Assembly (NCBI GenBank): GCA_963759235.1
Contig: CAVWYO010000001.1
Coordinates: 650,999 to 714,998, forward strand
From: Bauldia sp963759235
GTDB lineage: Bacteria > Pseudomonadota > Alphaproteobacteria > Rhizobiales > Kaistiaceae
DNA: 64,000 nt
Direction of reading: 5' to 3'
The notes under the pieces were generated by a model that was not told the origin of the DNA, did not search any database, and saw nothing but the letters and a program-made list of their open reading frames with translations. Made by a program: the position numbers and the translations under genes. The stretch's first letter is position 1. Each line of letters begins with the position of its first letter. Below, in pieces: positions 36,807 to 45,827 of the stretch.

Positions 36807-37937
36807 ATGGATTCCTACGACGTCATTGTGATCGGCACCGGCGGCGTCGGCAGCGCCGCCGCCTTCCACCTGGCGCGGCGTGGCGCGCGCGTGCTCGGCC
36901 TCGATCGATTCCCCGGCGGCCACGCCCACGGCAGTTCCCACGGCGAAACCCGGATCATCCGCAAGGCGTATTTCGAGCACGCCGACTACGTGCCGCTTCT
37001 GGAGCGCGCCTATGTCCTGTGGCGGGAACTGGAAGGCTTGAGCGGCGAGTCGCTATTTCGCCAGGTGGGCCTGGTCGAGGCCGGACCGCGCGACGGCCGC
37101 CTGATGCGCGGTGTCAAGGACACGGCGCGCCGCCACGGCTTGGCGATCGAGGATGTCGCTCGCGCCGATTTCGGCGCGCGGTTTCCATTTGGACTGGCGT
37201 CCGAGGAGGTCGCGGTCTTCGAGCAGGAGGCCGGCTTTCTCTTCGTCGAACGCGCGGTTCTCGCGCATCTGCGGCTGGCCGAGGCCAACGGCGCCACCAT
37301 CGTCACCGGCGAGCCCGTCGTCTCGTGGCGGGCGACCGGCGACGGGGTTCTGGTCGATACCGCGACGACGCGCTATCGGGCCGGCAATCTGGTGATCGCC
37401 GCCGGGGCGTGGGCGGCAAGCCTGCTCGGCGAGCTGGCGATCCCGCTGACGGTTCGCCGCAAGCACCTGCACTGGTATGCCTCCGGCGATCCCCACTACG
37501 GCGCCGATCGCGGCTGCCCGTGTTTCTTCTACGAGACGCCGGCCGGTCTGTTCTACGGCTTCCCCGAGGTCGACGGAAACGGGGTCAAGGTCGCCGAACA
37601 CACCGGCGGCGCCGAGATCGCCGATCCGCTGGCGGACAGCAAGGCGCCCGAACCGCGCGACCGCGCGCGCGTCGAAGCCTTCATCAAGGAGTATCTGCCC
37701 GGGGTGTCGCTGACGCCGGTGCGGCACGCGGTCTGCTACTACACCATGTCGCCCGACGAGCACTTCATCGTCGACCGCCATCCCGAGCACGGCAATGTCG
37801 CCTTTGTCGCCGGCCTGTCGGGGCACGGCTTCAAGTTCACCAGCGTTCTCGGGGAGATCCTGGCCGAGCTGACCCTCGACGGCGCCACCTCTCGGCCGAT
37901 CGGCTTCCTCGGTCTGGGGCGCTTCGCGGACCGGTGA
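36807..37937 (+). CDS. solA: FAD-dependent amine oxidase, N-methyl-L-tryptophan oxidase/sarcosine oxidase type
   Basis: A 376-aa flavoenzyme of the MSOX/MTOX family, which oxidises N-methyl amino acids to the amino acid plus formaldehyde and H2O2. Seen in sequence: the FAD-binding VIGTGGVGSAAAFHLARRG, GSSHGETRIIRKAYFEHADYVPL (a stretch typical of MTOX/SoxA, with the Arg/Tyr active-site region) and C-terminal CYYTMSPDEHFIVDRHP, where the covalent-flavin cysteine of the family would be expected near CYYT. ATG 36807 is chosen. The exact substrate (sarcosine, N-methyltryptophan or other) is not decided by sequence. Confidence 0.85.
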   Translation: MDSYDVIVIGTGGVGSAAAFHLARRGARVLGLDRFPGGHAHGSSHGETRIIRKAYFEHADYVPLLERAYVLWRELEGLSGESLFRQVGLVEAGPRDGRLMRGVKDTARRHGLAIEDVARADFGARFPFGLASEEVAVFEQEAGFLFVERAVLAHLRLAEANGATIVTGEPVVSWRATGDGVLVDTATTRYRAGNLVIAAGAWAASLLGELAIPLTVRRKHLHWYASGDPHYGADRGCPCFFYETPAGLFYGFPEVDGNGVKVAEHTGGAEIADPLADSKAPEPRDRARVEAFIKEYLPGVSLTPVRHAVCYYTMSPDEHFIVDRHPEHGNVAFVAGLSGHGFKFTSVLGEILAELTLDGATSRPIGFLGLGRFADR

Positions 37938-38181
37938 AGCGAAGGATGATCCGCACCTGGCGGCGTTACCGGGCAACGCCCTGATCCTCCGCCCGCTCGG
38001 CGTAGGAGCCGTCCGCCGTCATCATGACGAAGCGGGGCGAAGCAGGAAACGAGCTGTTGCCGTCGATTCGACACCACGCCCGCTCACTCTGCCCAACAGC
38101 GGGAGGAAAGCCGCCGCTACAAAAAAGCCGTCGCTGGTCCTCGACCGTCGGCGTGCGCCAGGGTCGGGAGTGCGGCTGCCT

Positions 38182-38448
38182 TCAGGATTCGATCATGATC
38201 ACCAGAGATTCCGGCACCACGCCATCGTAGGCCATCGCATCGGCGGCCGCCTGGGTCTGCATCGCCTTCATCATGGCATCCATGTCGGGAACGTCCATCA
38301 TCACGGCCACCCGCGTCGGGTCCTGCGGATCGACGAATGTCCGGATGTTGGTCACCCCGAGCGGTCCGAAAAGCTCTTTGCGCTTCGGCGACTTGAGCCA
38401 GTGGTCGGCGCCCTTGGTGATCTTGTGGTGTCCGATGATCGTTGGCAT
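38182..38448 (-). CDS. Small conserved hypothetical protein
   Basis: An 88-aa protein, not recognised as a named family. It has a compact alternating pattern (TIIGHHKITKGADHWLKSPKR ... VTNIRTFVDPQDPTRVAVMMDV ... MDAMMKAMQTQAAADAMAYDGV) typical of dimeric ferredoxin-like alpha-beta barrels. ATG 38448 follows an AGGGAG ribosome site 8 nt upstream, so it was preferred over the much longer open frame. It is followed at about 200 bp by a methyltransferase gene in tandem orientation. Confidence 0.7.
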   Translation of the reverse strand: MPTIIGHHKITKGADHWLKSPKRKELFGPLGVTNIRTFVDPQDPTRVAVMMDVPDMDAMMKAMQTQAAADAMAYDGVVPESLVIMIES

Positions 38449-38660
38449 GGCGTTCTCCCTTTGGCGGCGCCGGCGGCCGAAATGACCGCACCAGATGCGG
38501 CGACCGACGTGTGCAAGCCAAGAAGCGCTGTTTTTTGTTGGTCTGTCAATTATCACCTTGAGGGCGTGGGAACGCGTTCGGGGTAGGCTCCACCGGCTGA
38601 CCGGGAATCGCAGGAAGCCGTTCCCGGCCAATCCGCCGGACGGTCGGCCATGGCCGAGCG

Positions 38661-39287
38661 TTACGCGGCCTTCCTCGCCACGATGAACACGGCCTTGCCT
38701 TTGGCCGGCTGCCAGACGTGGTCGATCGCAAAGCCGGCGTCGGTCAGGCTTTTCTCCAGCTCCTTCGCGGTAAACACCCGGACCAGCGGCATCAGCCCAA
38801 GGGCGCGTCCGACCGGCGCGACGAACTTCAGATACCTCATGCTGTCGGCGAGGCACGCGGTGCTCGACACGAACACCCCGCCCGGTTTCAGCATGCGATA
38901 GACCTTGGCGATGACCGCTTCCTTGTCCTCGACGAGGTGCAGGATGCTGAGCCCGAGGACGGCATCGTAGGTTCCCTCCGCCGCGTCGAAGTCGTCGATG
39001 GCGGCCTGCTCGAAAGTGACGTTGGCGACACCGGCCGCCTCCGCCTTGGCGCGGGCGATGTCGAGCATCTTGTCCGACACGTCGATCGCCAGGATGTGCC
39101 GCACGTGCGGCGCGTGGCTGATCGCGGTCGACCCGGTGCCGCAGCCGAATTCCAGGACTTCCATGTCGGGGCGGAAATAGCCGCGGGTCAGCTCAAGCTT
39201 GGTCTGATACGACGCCTCGTCGGCGACCGGTTGCCTCGCATAGCGCGCGGCAATCCTGTCCCAGAATTTGGCAGATGGGGCCATCAC
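38661..39287 (-). CDS. Class I SAM-dependent methyltransferase
   Basis: A 208-aa methyltransferase. Seen in sequence: motif I VLEFGCGTGSTAI, motif II-type AIDVSDKMLDIARAKA, an acidic IDDFDAA, DAVLGLSILHLVED and MLKPGGVFVSSTACL. Resembles UbiE/COQ5-like small-molecule methyltransferases, but substrate cannot be predicted. Two ATGs at the start (39287 and 39284) are equivalent. Confidence 0.92.
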   Translation of the reverse strand: MMAPSAKFWDRIAARYARQPVADEASYQTKLELTRGYFRPDMEVLEFGCGTGSTAISHAPHVRHILAIDVSDKMLDIARAKAEAAGVANVTFEQAAIDDFDAAEGTYDAVLGLSILHLVEDKEAVIAKVYRMLKPGGVFVSSTACLADSMRYLKFVAPVGRALGLMPLVRVFTAKELEKSLTDAGFAIDHVWQPAKGKAVFIVARKAA

Positions 39288-39420
39288 CGTCTCCGCTTCT
39301 CCGCTAAGTTCGTCGCATGAAGGCGCGAGGCCCGCGTGTCAATGCTGGCCGGATCCTGCCACAAGCCGACATTCGGGGCAGCCAAGAGCCGATTTCACTG
39401 GGCCTCTCCACCCGTGCGTC

Positions 39421-40314
39421 TCAGGGCCGATACCGCAGCGCATCGACCATGAGGGCGAAAGCGGGTGTGGGCTGGCGGCGGCTCGGGTAATAGAGGTGGT
39501 AGCCTGAGAAGGGCGGACACCAGTCGTCGAGCACCCGGACAAGGCGTTGGCCGGCGATGTGCGCTTGCACCTGGTCCTCGGGCACGAACGCCAGGCCGAG
39601 TCCGGCCAGCGCCGCGTTCAGTCTCAGGGCGATGTTGTTAAAGACCAGTTGCCCTTCGACCCTCACCTTCAACTCGCGCCCGCGCTTCTCGAATTCCCAT
39701 GCGTAGAGCCCCCCATACGTCGGCAGGCGGAGATTGATGCAGTCGTGAGCGGTCAGGTCCTGCGGTCTTTTCGGCTGCGGCCGTCTTGCAAAATACGAAG
39801 GCGCGCCGACCACCGCCATGCGCATGTCCGGGCCGATCCGCACGGCGATCATGTCCTTCGCCACCTGCTCGCCGAGTCGGACGCCGGCGTCGTAGCGCTC
39901 TCTGACGATGTCCCTCAGACCATAGTCGACGGTGACCTCCACCTTGACGTCGGGGTAGTCCGGCAAGAGTTTCGCCAAGGCGGGCCAGAGGATCGTCTCG
40001 GCGGCGTGCTCGCCTGCCGTGATGCGAATCACCCCGGCCGGCTTGTCGCGAAGTTCGCTCAGGGCGGCCAGCTCCGCTTCGATTTCGTCGAACCGGGGAC
40101 CGATGGTCCGCAACAGGCGCTCGCCCGCCTCGGTTGGGGCGACGCTGCGCGTCGTGCGGGTCAATAGCCGGAGCCCCAGGCGCTCTTCGAGTCCACGGAT
40201 GGTGTGGCTCAGTGCCGACTGCGACACGCCGAGCTGCGCAGCAGCCCTGGTGAAGCTCCGCTCTTTGGCCACAGCCAGGAAGGCATGGAGGTCATTGACG
40301 CTTTGGCGAGGCAT
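39421..40314 (-). CDS. LysR-family transcriptional regulator
   Basis: A 297-aa regulator. Seen in sequence: the N-terminal helix-turn-helix SVNDLHAFLAVAKERSFTRAAAQLGVSQSALSHTI and a C-terminal periplasmic-binding-like effector domain (GVIRITAGEHAAETILWPAL ...). It is divergent from a cupin-aldo/keto reductase operon across 123 bp, the usual layout in which a LysR protein controls the neighbouring genes and itself. Effector unknown. Confidence 0.94.
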   Translation of the reverse strand: MPRQSVNDLHAFLAVAKERSFTRAAAQLGVSQSALSHTIRGLEERLGLRLLTRTTRSVAPTEAGERLLRTIGPRFDEIEAELAALSELRDKPAGVIRITAGEHAAETILWPALAKLLPDYPDVKVEVTVDYGLRDIVRERYDAGVRLGEQVAKDMIAVRIGPDMRMAVVGAPSYFARRPQPKRPQDLTAHDCINLRLPTYGGLYAWEFEKRGRELKVRVEGQLVFNNIALRLNAALAGLGLAFVPEDQVQAHIAGQRLVRVLDDWCPPFSGYHLYYPSRRQPTPAFALMVDALRYRP

Positions 40315-40437
40315 TCATGAATCCAATTCATTATATCATGCCGATTATACCATCTAATCGCGCGCCACCGCGTCCCCTAAATTCCGCATCGACATCATTC
40401 AGTCACGCCGAGCAATCCGTCGAAAGGGAATGCGGCA
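40315..40437. promoter_or_regulatory. Divergent promoter region for LysR and cupin-AKR genes
   Basis: A 123-bp divergent intergenic region with a strongly AT-rich core (ATTCATGAATCC and ATTATATCATGCCGATTATACC at about 40313-40350). The short palindromes fit LysR-type T-N11-A binding geometry. Placement follows general LysR logic; exact operators are not resolved. Confidence 0.4.
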
Positions 40438-40833
40438 ATGGAGATCAAGCGAAGCGGCTCGCAGCCTTCCGGCAATGGACCGGCCGAATGGTTCACCGGA
40501 ACCGTGCGTATTGACCCTTTGTTTCAGGCAAAGCCCCCCGCTCGCGCAGCCGGCAATGCCGTCACGTTCGAGCCGCACGCGCGTACCGCCTGGCATAGCC
40601 ACCCGCTCGGTCAGGTGCTCATCGTCACGGCGGGCTCTGGCCGCGTTCAGCGCTGGGGCGGACCGGTCGACGAGGTTCGGCCAGGTGACGTGGTCTGGTT
40701 CGCACCGGGCGAGAAGCACTGGCACGGCGCGTCGCCGACCACCGCCATGACGCACATCGCCATTCAGGAGGGGCTCGACGGCAAAAGCGCCGACTGGATG
40801 GAGCACGTCAGCGACGAACAATACGAGGCCTGA
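40438..40833 (+). CDS. Cupin-domain protein
   Basis: A 131-aa single-domain cupin. Seen in sequence: the metal-binding motif 1 FEPHARTAWHSHPLGQVLIVTAG and motif 2 EVRPGDVVWFAPGEKHWHG, giving a His/His/Gln/His-type site. The profile resembles the metal-dependent cupins that include bacterial hydroxynitrile lyases and 4-carboxymuconolactone-associated proteins, but the activity is unproven. It is 46 bp before an aldo/keto reductase gene, in one operon. Confidence 0.88.
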   Translation: MEIKRSGSQPSGNGPAEWFTGTVRIDPLFQAKPPARAAGNAVTFEPHARTAWHSHPLGQVLIVTAGSGRVQRWGGPVDEVRPGDVVWFAPGEKHWHGASPTTAMTHIAIQEGLDGKSADWMEHVSDEQYEA

Positions 40834-40879
40834 CCGTTCGGGGGTTCCGACTTCGAACCCAAAACAGGAGATACGACAA

Positions 40880-41872
40880 ATGCAGAAGCGCACACTTGGA
40901 AACAGCGGCCTCGAGGTTTCGGCCATCGGCCTCGGCTGCATGGGAATGAGCCAGTCCTACGGACATCCGATGGCGAAGCAGGATGCCGTCGCATTGATCC
41001 GCAAGGCCGTCGAGAGCGGCGTCACGTTCTTCGACACGGCGGAGGTCTATGGCCCGTTCAAGAACGAGGAGGTGGTCGGCGAGGCGCTTGCTCCCTTGCG
41101 CGACCAGGTGGTGATCGCCACCAAGTTCGGGTTCGATCTCGATCCTGAGACGGGCAAGCAGAGCGGCCTCGACAGCCGGCCGGAGCACATCAAGCAGGTC
41201 GCCGACGCCTCGCTCAAGCGGCTGAAAACCGATCGCATCGACCTCTTCTATCAGCACCGCGTCGACCTTGATGTGCCGATCGAGGACGTCGCCGGGGCTG
41301 TGAAGGACCTGATCCGGGACGGCAAGGTCAAGTACTTCGGCCTCTCCGAGGCGAGCGCGCGGACCATCCGGCGGGCGCATGCCGTCCAGCCGGTCGCCGC
41401 GGTTCAGAGCGAATATTCCCTATGGTGGCGAGAGCCCGAGACGGAGGTCCTGCCGGCGCTCGAGGAGCTCGGGATCGGCTTCGTCCCCTTCAGCCCTCTC
41501 GGCAAGGGGTTCCTCACCGGTGCCATCGACGACAGCACCACATTCGTCAGCACCGACTTTCGCAACACCGTCCCCCGCTTCACGCCGGAGGCCCGCAAGG
41601 CGAACCAGGCGGTGGTGGAGCTCCTCGGCGCAATCGCCTCCCGGAAGCGCGCGACGTCCGCCCAGATCGCGCTTGCCTGGCTGCTTGCCCAGAAGCCGTG
41701 GATCGTTCCGATCCCCGGCACCACGAAGCTGCATCGCCTGGAAGAGAACATCAAAGCGGCCGTCGTCGAACTGACGTCCGACGACCTTCGCGAGATCGAC
41801 GGCGCGGTATCGAAAATCACGGTGCAAGGCGCCCGGTACCCGGACCATATGCAGCGCCTCGTCGGTCGCTGA
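40880..41872 (+). CDS. Aldo/keto reductase
   Basis: A 330-aa NADPH-dependent reductase of the AKR superfamily. Seen in sequence: the catalytic tetrad as Asp/Tyr in FFDTAEVYGPFKNEE, Lys in VIATKFGF and His in DLFYQHRVD. GLGCMGMSQSYG and FVPFSPLGKGFLTG are the typical YajO/AKR11-13-like signatures. NADP-binding region IPIPGTTKLHRLEEN lies near the C-terminus. It is co-transcribed with the cupin gene and next to a LysR regulator. Confidence 0.94.
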   Translation: MQKRTLGNSGLEVSAIGLGCMGMSQSYGHPMAKQDAVALIRKAVESGVTFFDTAEVYGPFKNEEVVGEALAPLRDQVVIATKFGFDLDPETGKQSGLDSRPEHIKQVADASLKRLKTDRIDLFYQHRVDLDVPIEDVAGAVKDLIRDGKVKYFGLSEASARTIRRAHAVQPVAAVQSEYSLWWREPETEVLPALEELGIGFVPFSPLGKGFLTGAIDDSTTFVSTDFRNTVPRFTPEARKANQAVVELLGAIASRKRATSAQIALAWLLAQKPWIVPIPGTTKLHRLEENIKAAVVELTSDDLREIDGAVSKITVQGARYPDHMQRLVGR

Positions 41873-41949
41873 GTGACGCAATTGACGGGCAGATGATTGG
41901 CCTCGTCTCCCCCCAAGGGGACGGTTGCGAAATTCGAGGAAAGCTGTGT

Positions 41950-42067
41950 TGCGTGCTTCGAGGCGCGCGTTCCGCGCGCGCCTCAGCATGAGGATGTTTT
42001 CCCATACGAAACAATAACGTACCTCATCCTGAGGTGCTCGGGCGGAGCCCGAGCCTCGAAGGACGCA
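41950..42067. repeat. Head-to-head inverted repeat, MITE/RPE-like
   Basis: Two inverted copies of a unit of the form CTCATCCTGAGG-GC hairpin-GCCTCGAAGGACGCA (right copy 42023-42067, left copy in reverse 41950-41996), separated by an AT-rich ~26-nt spacer. The same kind of unit is common between genes in Rhizobiales genomes. Confidence 0.65.
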
Positions 42068-42304
42068 ATGCCGATCAGCCGCTTTCCAAAGCCGTTTCGC
42101 AACGCTCCCCCAAGAGGAGGGAAGTCCCTTCCCTTGGCTTCGCGCGGTATCGCCGCCTGCCGGGATCCCGTCGCTACGAACAGATGGAGAGCCACCCACG
42201 CCAATCCCTCCCCGAACCGGGGAGGGTGGCTGCGGACGGCGAAGCCGGCTGCAGACGGGTGGGGTTCATTGTCGTCGGCGCCGCAGTGCAGGTGGGCGAG
42301 GACC

Positions 42305-42355
42305 CCACCCACCACCGCTTCGCGGTGGTCCCCCCTCCCCGTTCCGGGGAGGGAT
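42305..42355. repeat. Double palindrome, second copy of the family at 6690-6750
   Basis: ACCACC-GCTTCGC-GGTGGT followed by CCCTCCCC-GTTC-CGGGGAGGG: same order and loop sequence (GCTTCGC) as the copy near mnmE, with compensating stem changes. Confidence 0.6.
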
Positions 42356-42400
42356 GTACGCGGTGAGGCCGGCGTCCTCTTTCCGCCGAAAGCGAAAGCT

Positions 42401-42967
42401 TCAGTCCTTCGCCCGCTCGGCGTACGCGCCGTCGGCGGTCATCACCACGATGCGGGTGCCCGGCGCGATGTGGGGCGGCACCATGGTCTTGACGCCGTTG
42501 GAGAGGAGCGCCGGCTTGTAGGACGAGGCGGCGGTCTGCCCCTTCATCGCCGGCTCGGTCTCGACCACCTCCAGCGTCACCCGCTGCGGCAGTTCGATCG
42601 CCACCGGCACGCCGTCGTAGAGGCTGAGGCGAACGGTCATGTTCTCCTGCAGATAGACCGACTGGTCGCCGACGATGTCCTTGGGCACCACCACCTGGTC
42701 GAAGGTCTCGCCGTTCATGAAGGTGAAGCCGTCGGCGTCCTCGAAGAGATACTGGAAGTCCTGGTCCTCGATGAAAGCGCGCTCGACCTGCTCGGTGGTC
42801 TTGTAGCGCTGGGACACCTTGGTGCCGTCGGAAATCCGCCGCATGTCGATCTGGGTGGTCGGCGTTCCCTTGCCGGGATGGAAGTTCTCGGCGGTGAGGA
42901 CGACATAGAGTTGCCCGTCGACCTCGACGACGTTGCCCTTGCGGACCTGGCTGGCGATGACTTTCAA
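42401..42967 (-). CDS. efp: Elongation factor P
   Basis: A 188-aa translation factor that rescues ribosomes stalled at polyproline. Seen in sequence: KVIASQVRKGNVVEVDGQLY, and the tip loop NFHPGKGTPTTQ, where Lys33 is the residue beta-lysylated by EpmA. Start: TTG 42967 gives the universal M-K-V start and has GAGGAAG 7 nt upstream; the longer frame from 43015 is rejected. It is divergent from epmA-epmB, so modification enzyme and target are adjacent. Confidence 0.96.
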   Translation of the reverse strand: MKVIASQVRKGNVVEVDGQLYVVLTAENFHPGKGTPTTQIDMRRISDGTKVSQRYKTTEQVERAFIEDQDFQYLFEDADGFTFMNGETFDQVVVPKDIVGDQSVYLQENMTVRLSLYDGVPVAIELPQRVTLEVVETEPAMKGQTAASSYKPALLSNGVKTMVPPHIAPGTRIVVMTADGAYAERAKD

Positions 42968-43091
42968 GACGAATCTTCCTCGGGTTTTGCGGGGCCGGCG
43001 GCGACCCCCTTCCAATCGGCGCGCAATTTAGCGAGTTTGCCGCCGACCGCCAGCGCTTTCCGTCCGCCCGTCCCGCCAACCGGCTTTCCGC

Positions 43092-44135
43092 ATGACCACG
43101 CCGACCCCCTTCTGGTCAAGAGACCGCCACCAGGACCGCCGGCCGTTCCTGCTCCGGCGGAACCGGATTACCGCGGCGCTTAGGCGATGGTTCGAGGCCG
43201 AGGGCTTCGTCGCGGTCGAGCCGGCGGCGCTCCAGGTCTCGCCCGGCAACGAGGCACACCTCCACGCCTTCGCCACCGAGTTGATCGCGCCCGACGGCAA
43301 ACGCCTGCCGCGCTACCTCCACACCTCGCCGGAATTCGCAGCCAAGAAGCTGCTCGCCGCCGGCGAGGAGAAGATCGTCGCCTTCTCCCGCGTCTTCAGG
43401 AACCGCGAACGGGGCGCCCTGCACGCGCCGGAGTTCACCATGGTCGAATGGTACCGGGCCGGCGCCCCCTACGCGGCGGTGATCGACGACAGTCTTGCCG
43501 TGGTGGCCGAAGCGGCGCGTGCCGCCGGCAGCGACGCGCTGACCTTTCGCGGCCACGCCGCCGATCCGTTCGCCGCGGCGGAGCGGCTAAGCGTCGCCGA
43601 CGCGTTCGCCCGCTTAGCCGGCATCGACCTCCTGGCGACGATCGGCGACCGCGACGCGCTCGCCGCGGCGGCGGTGGCCAGAAGCATCCGAGTCGCGGAT
43701 GACGATTCCTGGTCGGACATCTTCAGCCGGGTGCTGGTCGAAACGGTCGAGCCCCGTCTCGGCCTGGGACGCCCGTCCGTGCTTCATTCCTACCCCGTCT
43801 CGGAGGCCGCCCTTGCCCGCCCGAACCCGTCCGACCACCGTCTGGCGGAGCGATTCGAGCTTTATGCGTGCGGGGTAGAGCTTGCCAACGGCTTCGGCGA
43901 GCTGACCGACGCGGCCGAGCAGCGACGCCGTTTCGTCGCCGAAATGGACGAGAAAGCGCGTGTCTATTCAGAGCGGTATCCGGTCGACGAGGATTTCCTC
44001 GCCGCGCTCGGATCGATGCCGGCGGCATCGGGCGTCGCCCTCGGCCTCGACCGGCTGGCGATGCTGGCGACCGGCGCGCCGCATATCGATATAGTTCAAT
44101 GGAATCCGGTAGATACGGGCGAGGACACGGCATGA
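43092..44135 (+). CDS. epmA: EF-P--(R)-beta-lysine ligase EpmA
   Basis: A 347-aa class II lysyl-tRNA-synthetase-like protein without the anticodon-binding domain (GenX/PoxA) that attaches (R)-beta-lysine to EF-P. Seen in sequence: motif 2 RVFRNRERGALHAPEFTMVEWY, motif 3 GVALGLDRLAML and the substrate-binding YLHTSPEFAAKKLLAAG. Its stop overlaps the epmB start by 4 nt. Genetic partners epmB and efp flank it. Confidence 0.95.
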   Translation: MTTPTPFWSRDRHQDRRPFLLRRNRITAALRRWFEAEGFVAVEPAALQVSPGNEAHLHAFATELIAPDGKRLPRYLHTSPEFAAKKLLAAGEEKIVAFSRVFRNRERGALHAPEFTMVEWYRAGAPYAAVIDDSLAVVAEAARAAGSDALTFRGHAADPFAAAERLSVADAFARLAGIDLLATIGDRDALAAAAVARSIRVADDDSWSDIFSRVLVETVEPRLGLGRPSVLHSYPVSEAALARPNPSDHRLAERFELYACGVELANGFGELTDAAEQRRRFVAEMDEKARVYSERYPVDEDFLAALGSMPAASGVALGLDRLAMLATGAPHIDIVQWNPVDTGEDTA

Positions 44136-45205
44136 ACGACCTGTCGAAAACACTGGCCGCGCCGCCGGCGAGGCGCACCCTCCACCATCCGGCCGAACTG
44201 GTCGAAGCGGGGCTCGTCCCGCCCGAGCGCCTCGCCGCTTTGGAGGAGGTCGCCGCCCGCTACGCCGTTGCGATCGCGCCGGAAATGGCCGAGCTCGTCG
44301 ACGCCGCGGACGCCGCCGATCCCATCGCCCGGCAGTTCGTTCCGGACCCGGCGGAGCTTCATACCGCGCCCGATGAGCGCGCCGACCCGATCGGCGACGC
44401 GACCCATCAGGTGGCCGACGGCCTGATCCATCGCTACCCGGACCGCGTGCTCCTCAAGCTCGTCAATGTCTGCGCGGTCTACTGCCGCTTCTGCTTCCGT
44501 CGCGAGACGATCGGCCCGGAAGCGCCGCATCTCACCGCCGAGGCGCTGGAGCGGGCGCTGGCTTATGTGCAATCCCGGCCCGAAATCTGGGAGGTGATCG
44601 TTTCCGGCGGCGACCCGTTGGTCGCCTCGCCGCGGCGGCTGGCGGCGCTCACCGCGCGGCTTGCTGCGATCGGCCATGTGAAGATCGTGCGGTTCCATAC
44701 CCGCGTCCCGATGGTGGCGCCGGAGCGGGTCACGGACGAGCTTGTCCGCGCCCTGACGGCACCGGCGGTGACGACCTGGGTGGCGATCCACGCCAACCAT
44801 CCGCGGGAATTCACACCGGCCGCCAAGGCCGCCGTCGCCCGCCTCGCCGATGCGGGTATCCCGCTGGTGAGCCAGACGGTGCTGCTTGCCGGGGTGAACG
44901 ACGCCGCGGAGACGTTTGCGGAGCTGATGCGCGCCTTCGTCGAGAATCGGGTGAAGCCCTACTACCTCCACCATGGCGACCTCGCACCGGGCACCGGCCA
45001 TTTCCGCGCCACGGTCGCGGAAGGGCAGGCCCTGATGCGGGCCTTGCGCGGCCGGGTCTCGGGCCTCTGCCAGCCGACCTACGTGCTCGATATTCCAGGC
45101 GGCCACGGCAAGGTGCCGATCGGCCCCAACTATGCCGCCGAGGACTGCGGTTCACTAACGGTGGAGGATTATCAGGGCGCCCGTCACGCCTATCGATCGG
45201 GCTGA
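44132..45205 (+). CDS. epmB: EF-P beta-lysylation protein EpmB (lysine 2,3-aminomutase-like)
   Basis: A 357-aa radical-SAM/PLP enzyme that makes (R)-beta-lysine from L-lysine for EpmA. Seen in sequence: CAVYCRFCFRRE at residues 114-125 (Cys114, Cys118, Cys121), SGGDPLV, and the C-terminal PYYLHHGDLAPGTGHFR with GQALMRALRGRVSGLCQPTYVLDIPGG, the aminomutase signature, with Lys in GGHGKVPI as PLP ligand. ATG 44132 overlaps the epmA stop. Confidence 0.94.
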   Translation: MNDLSKTLAAPPARRTLHHPAELVEAGLVPPERLAALEEVAARYAVAIAPEMAELVDAADAADPIARQFVPDPAELHTAPDERADPIGDATHQVADGLIHRYPDRVLLKLVNVCAVYCRFCFRRETIGPEAPHLTAEALERALAYVQSRPEIWEVIVSGGDPLVASPRRLAALTARLAAIGHVKIVRFHTRVPMVAPERVTDELVRALTAPAVTTWVAIHANHPREFTPAAKAAVARLADAGIPLVSQTVLLAGVNDAAETFAELMRAFVENRVKPYYLHHGDLAPGTGHFRATVAEGQALMRALRGRVSGLCQPTYVLDIPGGHGKVPIGPNYAAEDCGSLTVEDYQGARHAYRSG

Positions 45206-45410
45206 ACCGGGGGGCGGGATGCCGACGGCGCGTCGGACCTCACCGCCGCGGGCGACGATCTCGGCCAGGTCGCCGCGACAATATCGGCGTCCGCCATGTG
45301 GGGCCGGCCGGTAGCCGCCGGCACCGCCTGACGACGGCCGCCCGCCAGCGGACGGAGCAGGATGTCCAGCCGGGGCCGGCGCATCTGGGATTCTCCCGGC
45401 TTGGCACGGA

Positions 45411-45674
45411 TCAAAGCGGATGGTCCGCGGGGTTGATGCCGCATGTCTCCAGGAACTTTCTGATCTGCTGCACTTCCTCGACGGGAAGGCTCTTCTGGGC
45501 GTGGTGGACCGCAACGCTATGCCCGCTAAGCTTCACGCTGATCCTTGCACCCCTCCGATTGTCGATCTCGGCGCCGAGGTCGGTGAGAAGATGCTCGACA
45601 TCCTTGAAGCCGATATTGGCGCTGACCGGATGCGCGAAGAGAGCGTGCAGAACCTTGCGATGATGGTGATTCAT
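45411..45674 (-). CDS. HicA-like protein (lone)
   Basis: An 87-aa protein with the small dsRBD-like pattern of HicA mRNA interferases: FKDVEHLLTDLGAEIDNRRGARISVKLSGHSVAVHHAQK ..., followed by EEVQQIRKFLETCGI. ATG 45674 has CAGGAA upstream. The usual partner antitoxin gene hicB is not visible on either side, and the catalytic His of canonical HicA (GSHH type) is replaced by RGARISVKL, so a non-toxic or divergent role is possible. Confidence 0.65.
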   Translation of the reverse strand: MNHHHRKVLHALFAHPVSANIGFKDVEHLLTDLGAEIDNRRGARISVKLSGHSVAVHHAQKSLPVEEVQQIRKFLETCGINPADHPL

Positions 45675-45827
45675 GGTTGTTCCTGACCGGCCTCGACGGG
45701 AAACAATCTGACGGTTGGCGCGTTCCGCCGCCTTGAGCGATATCAAGTTAGCCATCGCTCTCTTGATGACGGCACCGGAGGGACCGGTTCCGCGTTTGGC
45801 GGCGTTCGGGACGGAGGAACCGTCGGC

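Larger units (their letters stand above)
41873..42400. other. Gene-free region rich in palindromic repeats
   Basis: A 528-bp interval between aldo/keto reductase and efp. It holds a head-to-head inverted repeat (41950-42067), a CCCTCCCCGAACCGGGGAGGG hairpin at about 42210 (shown shortened), and the double hairpin at 42305-42355 that resembles 6690-6750. No supportable gene is present. Confidence 0.7.
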
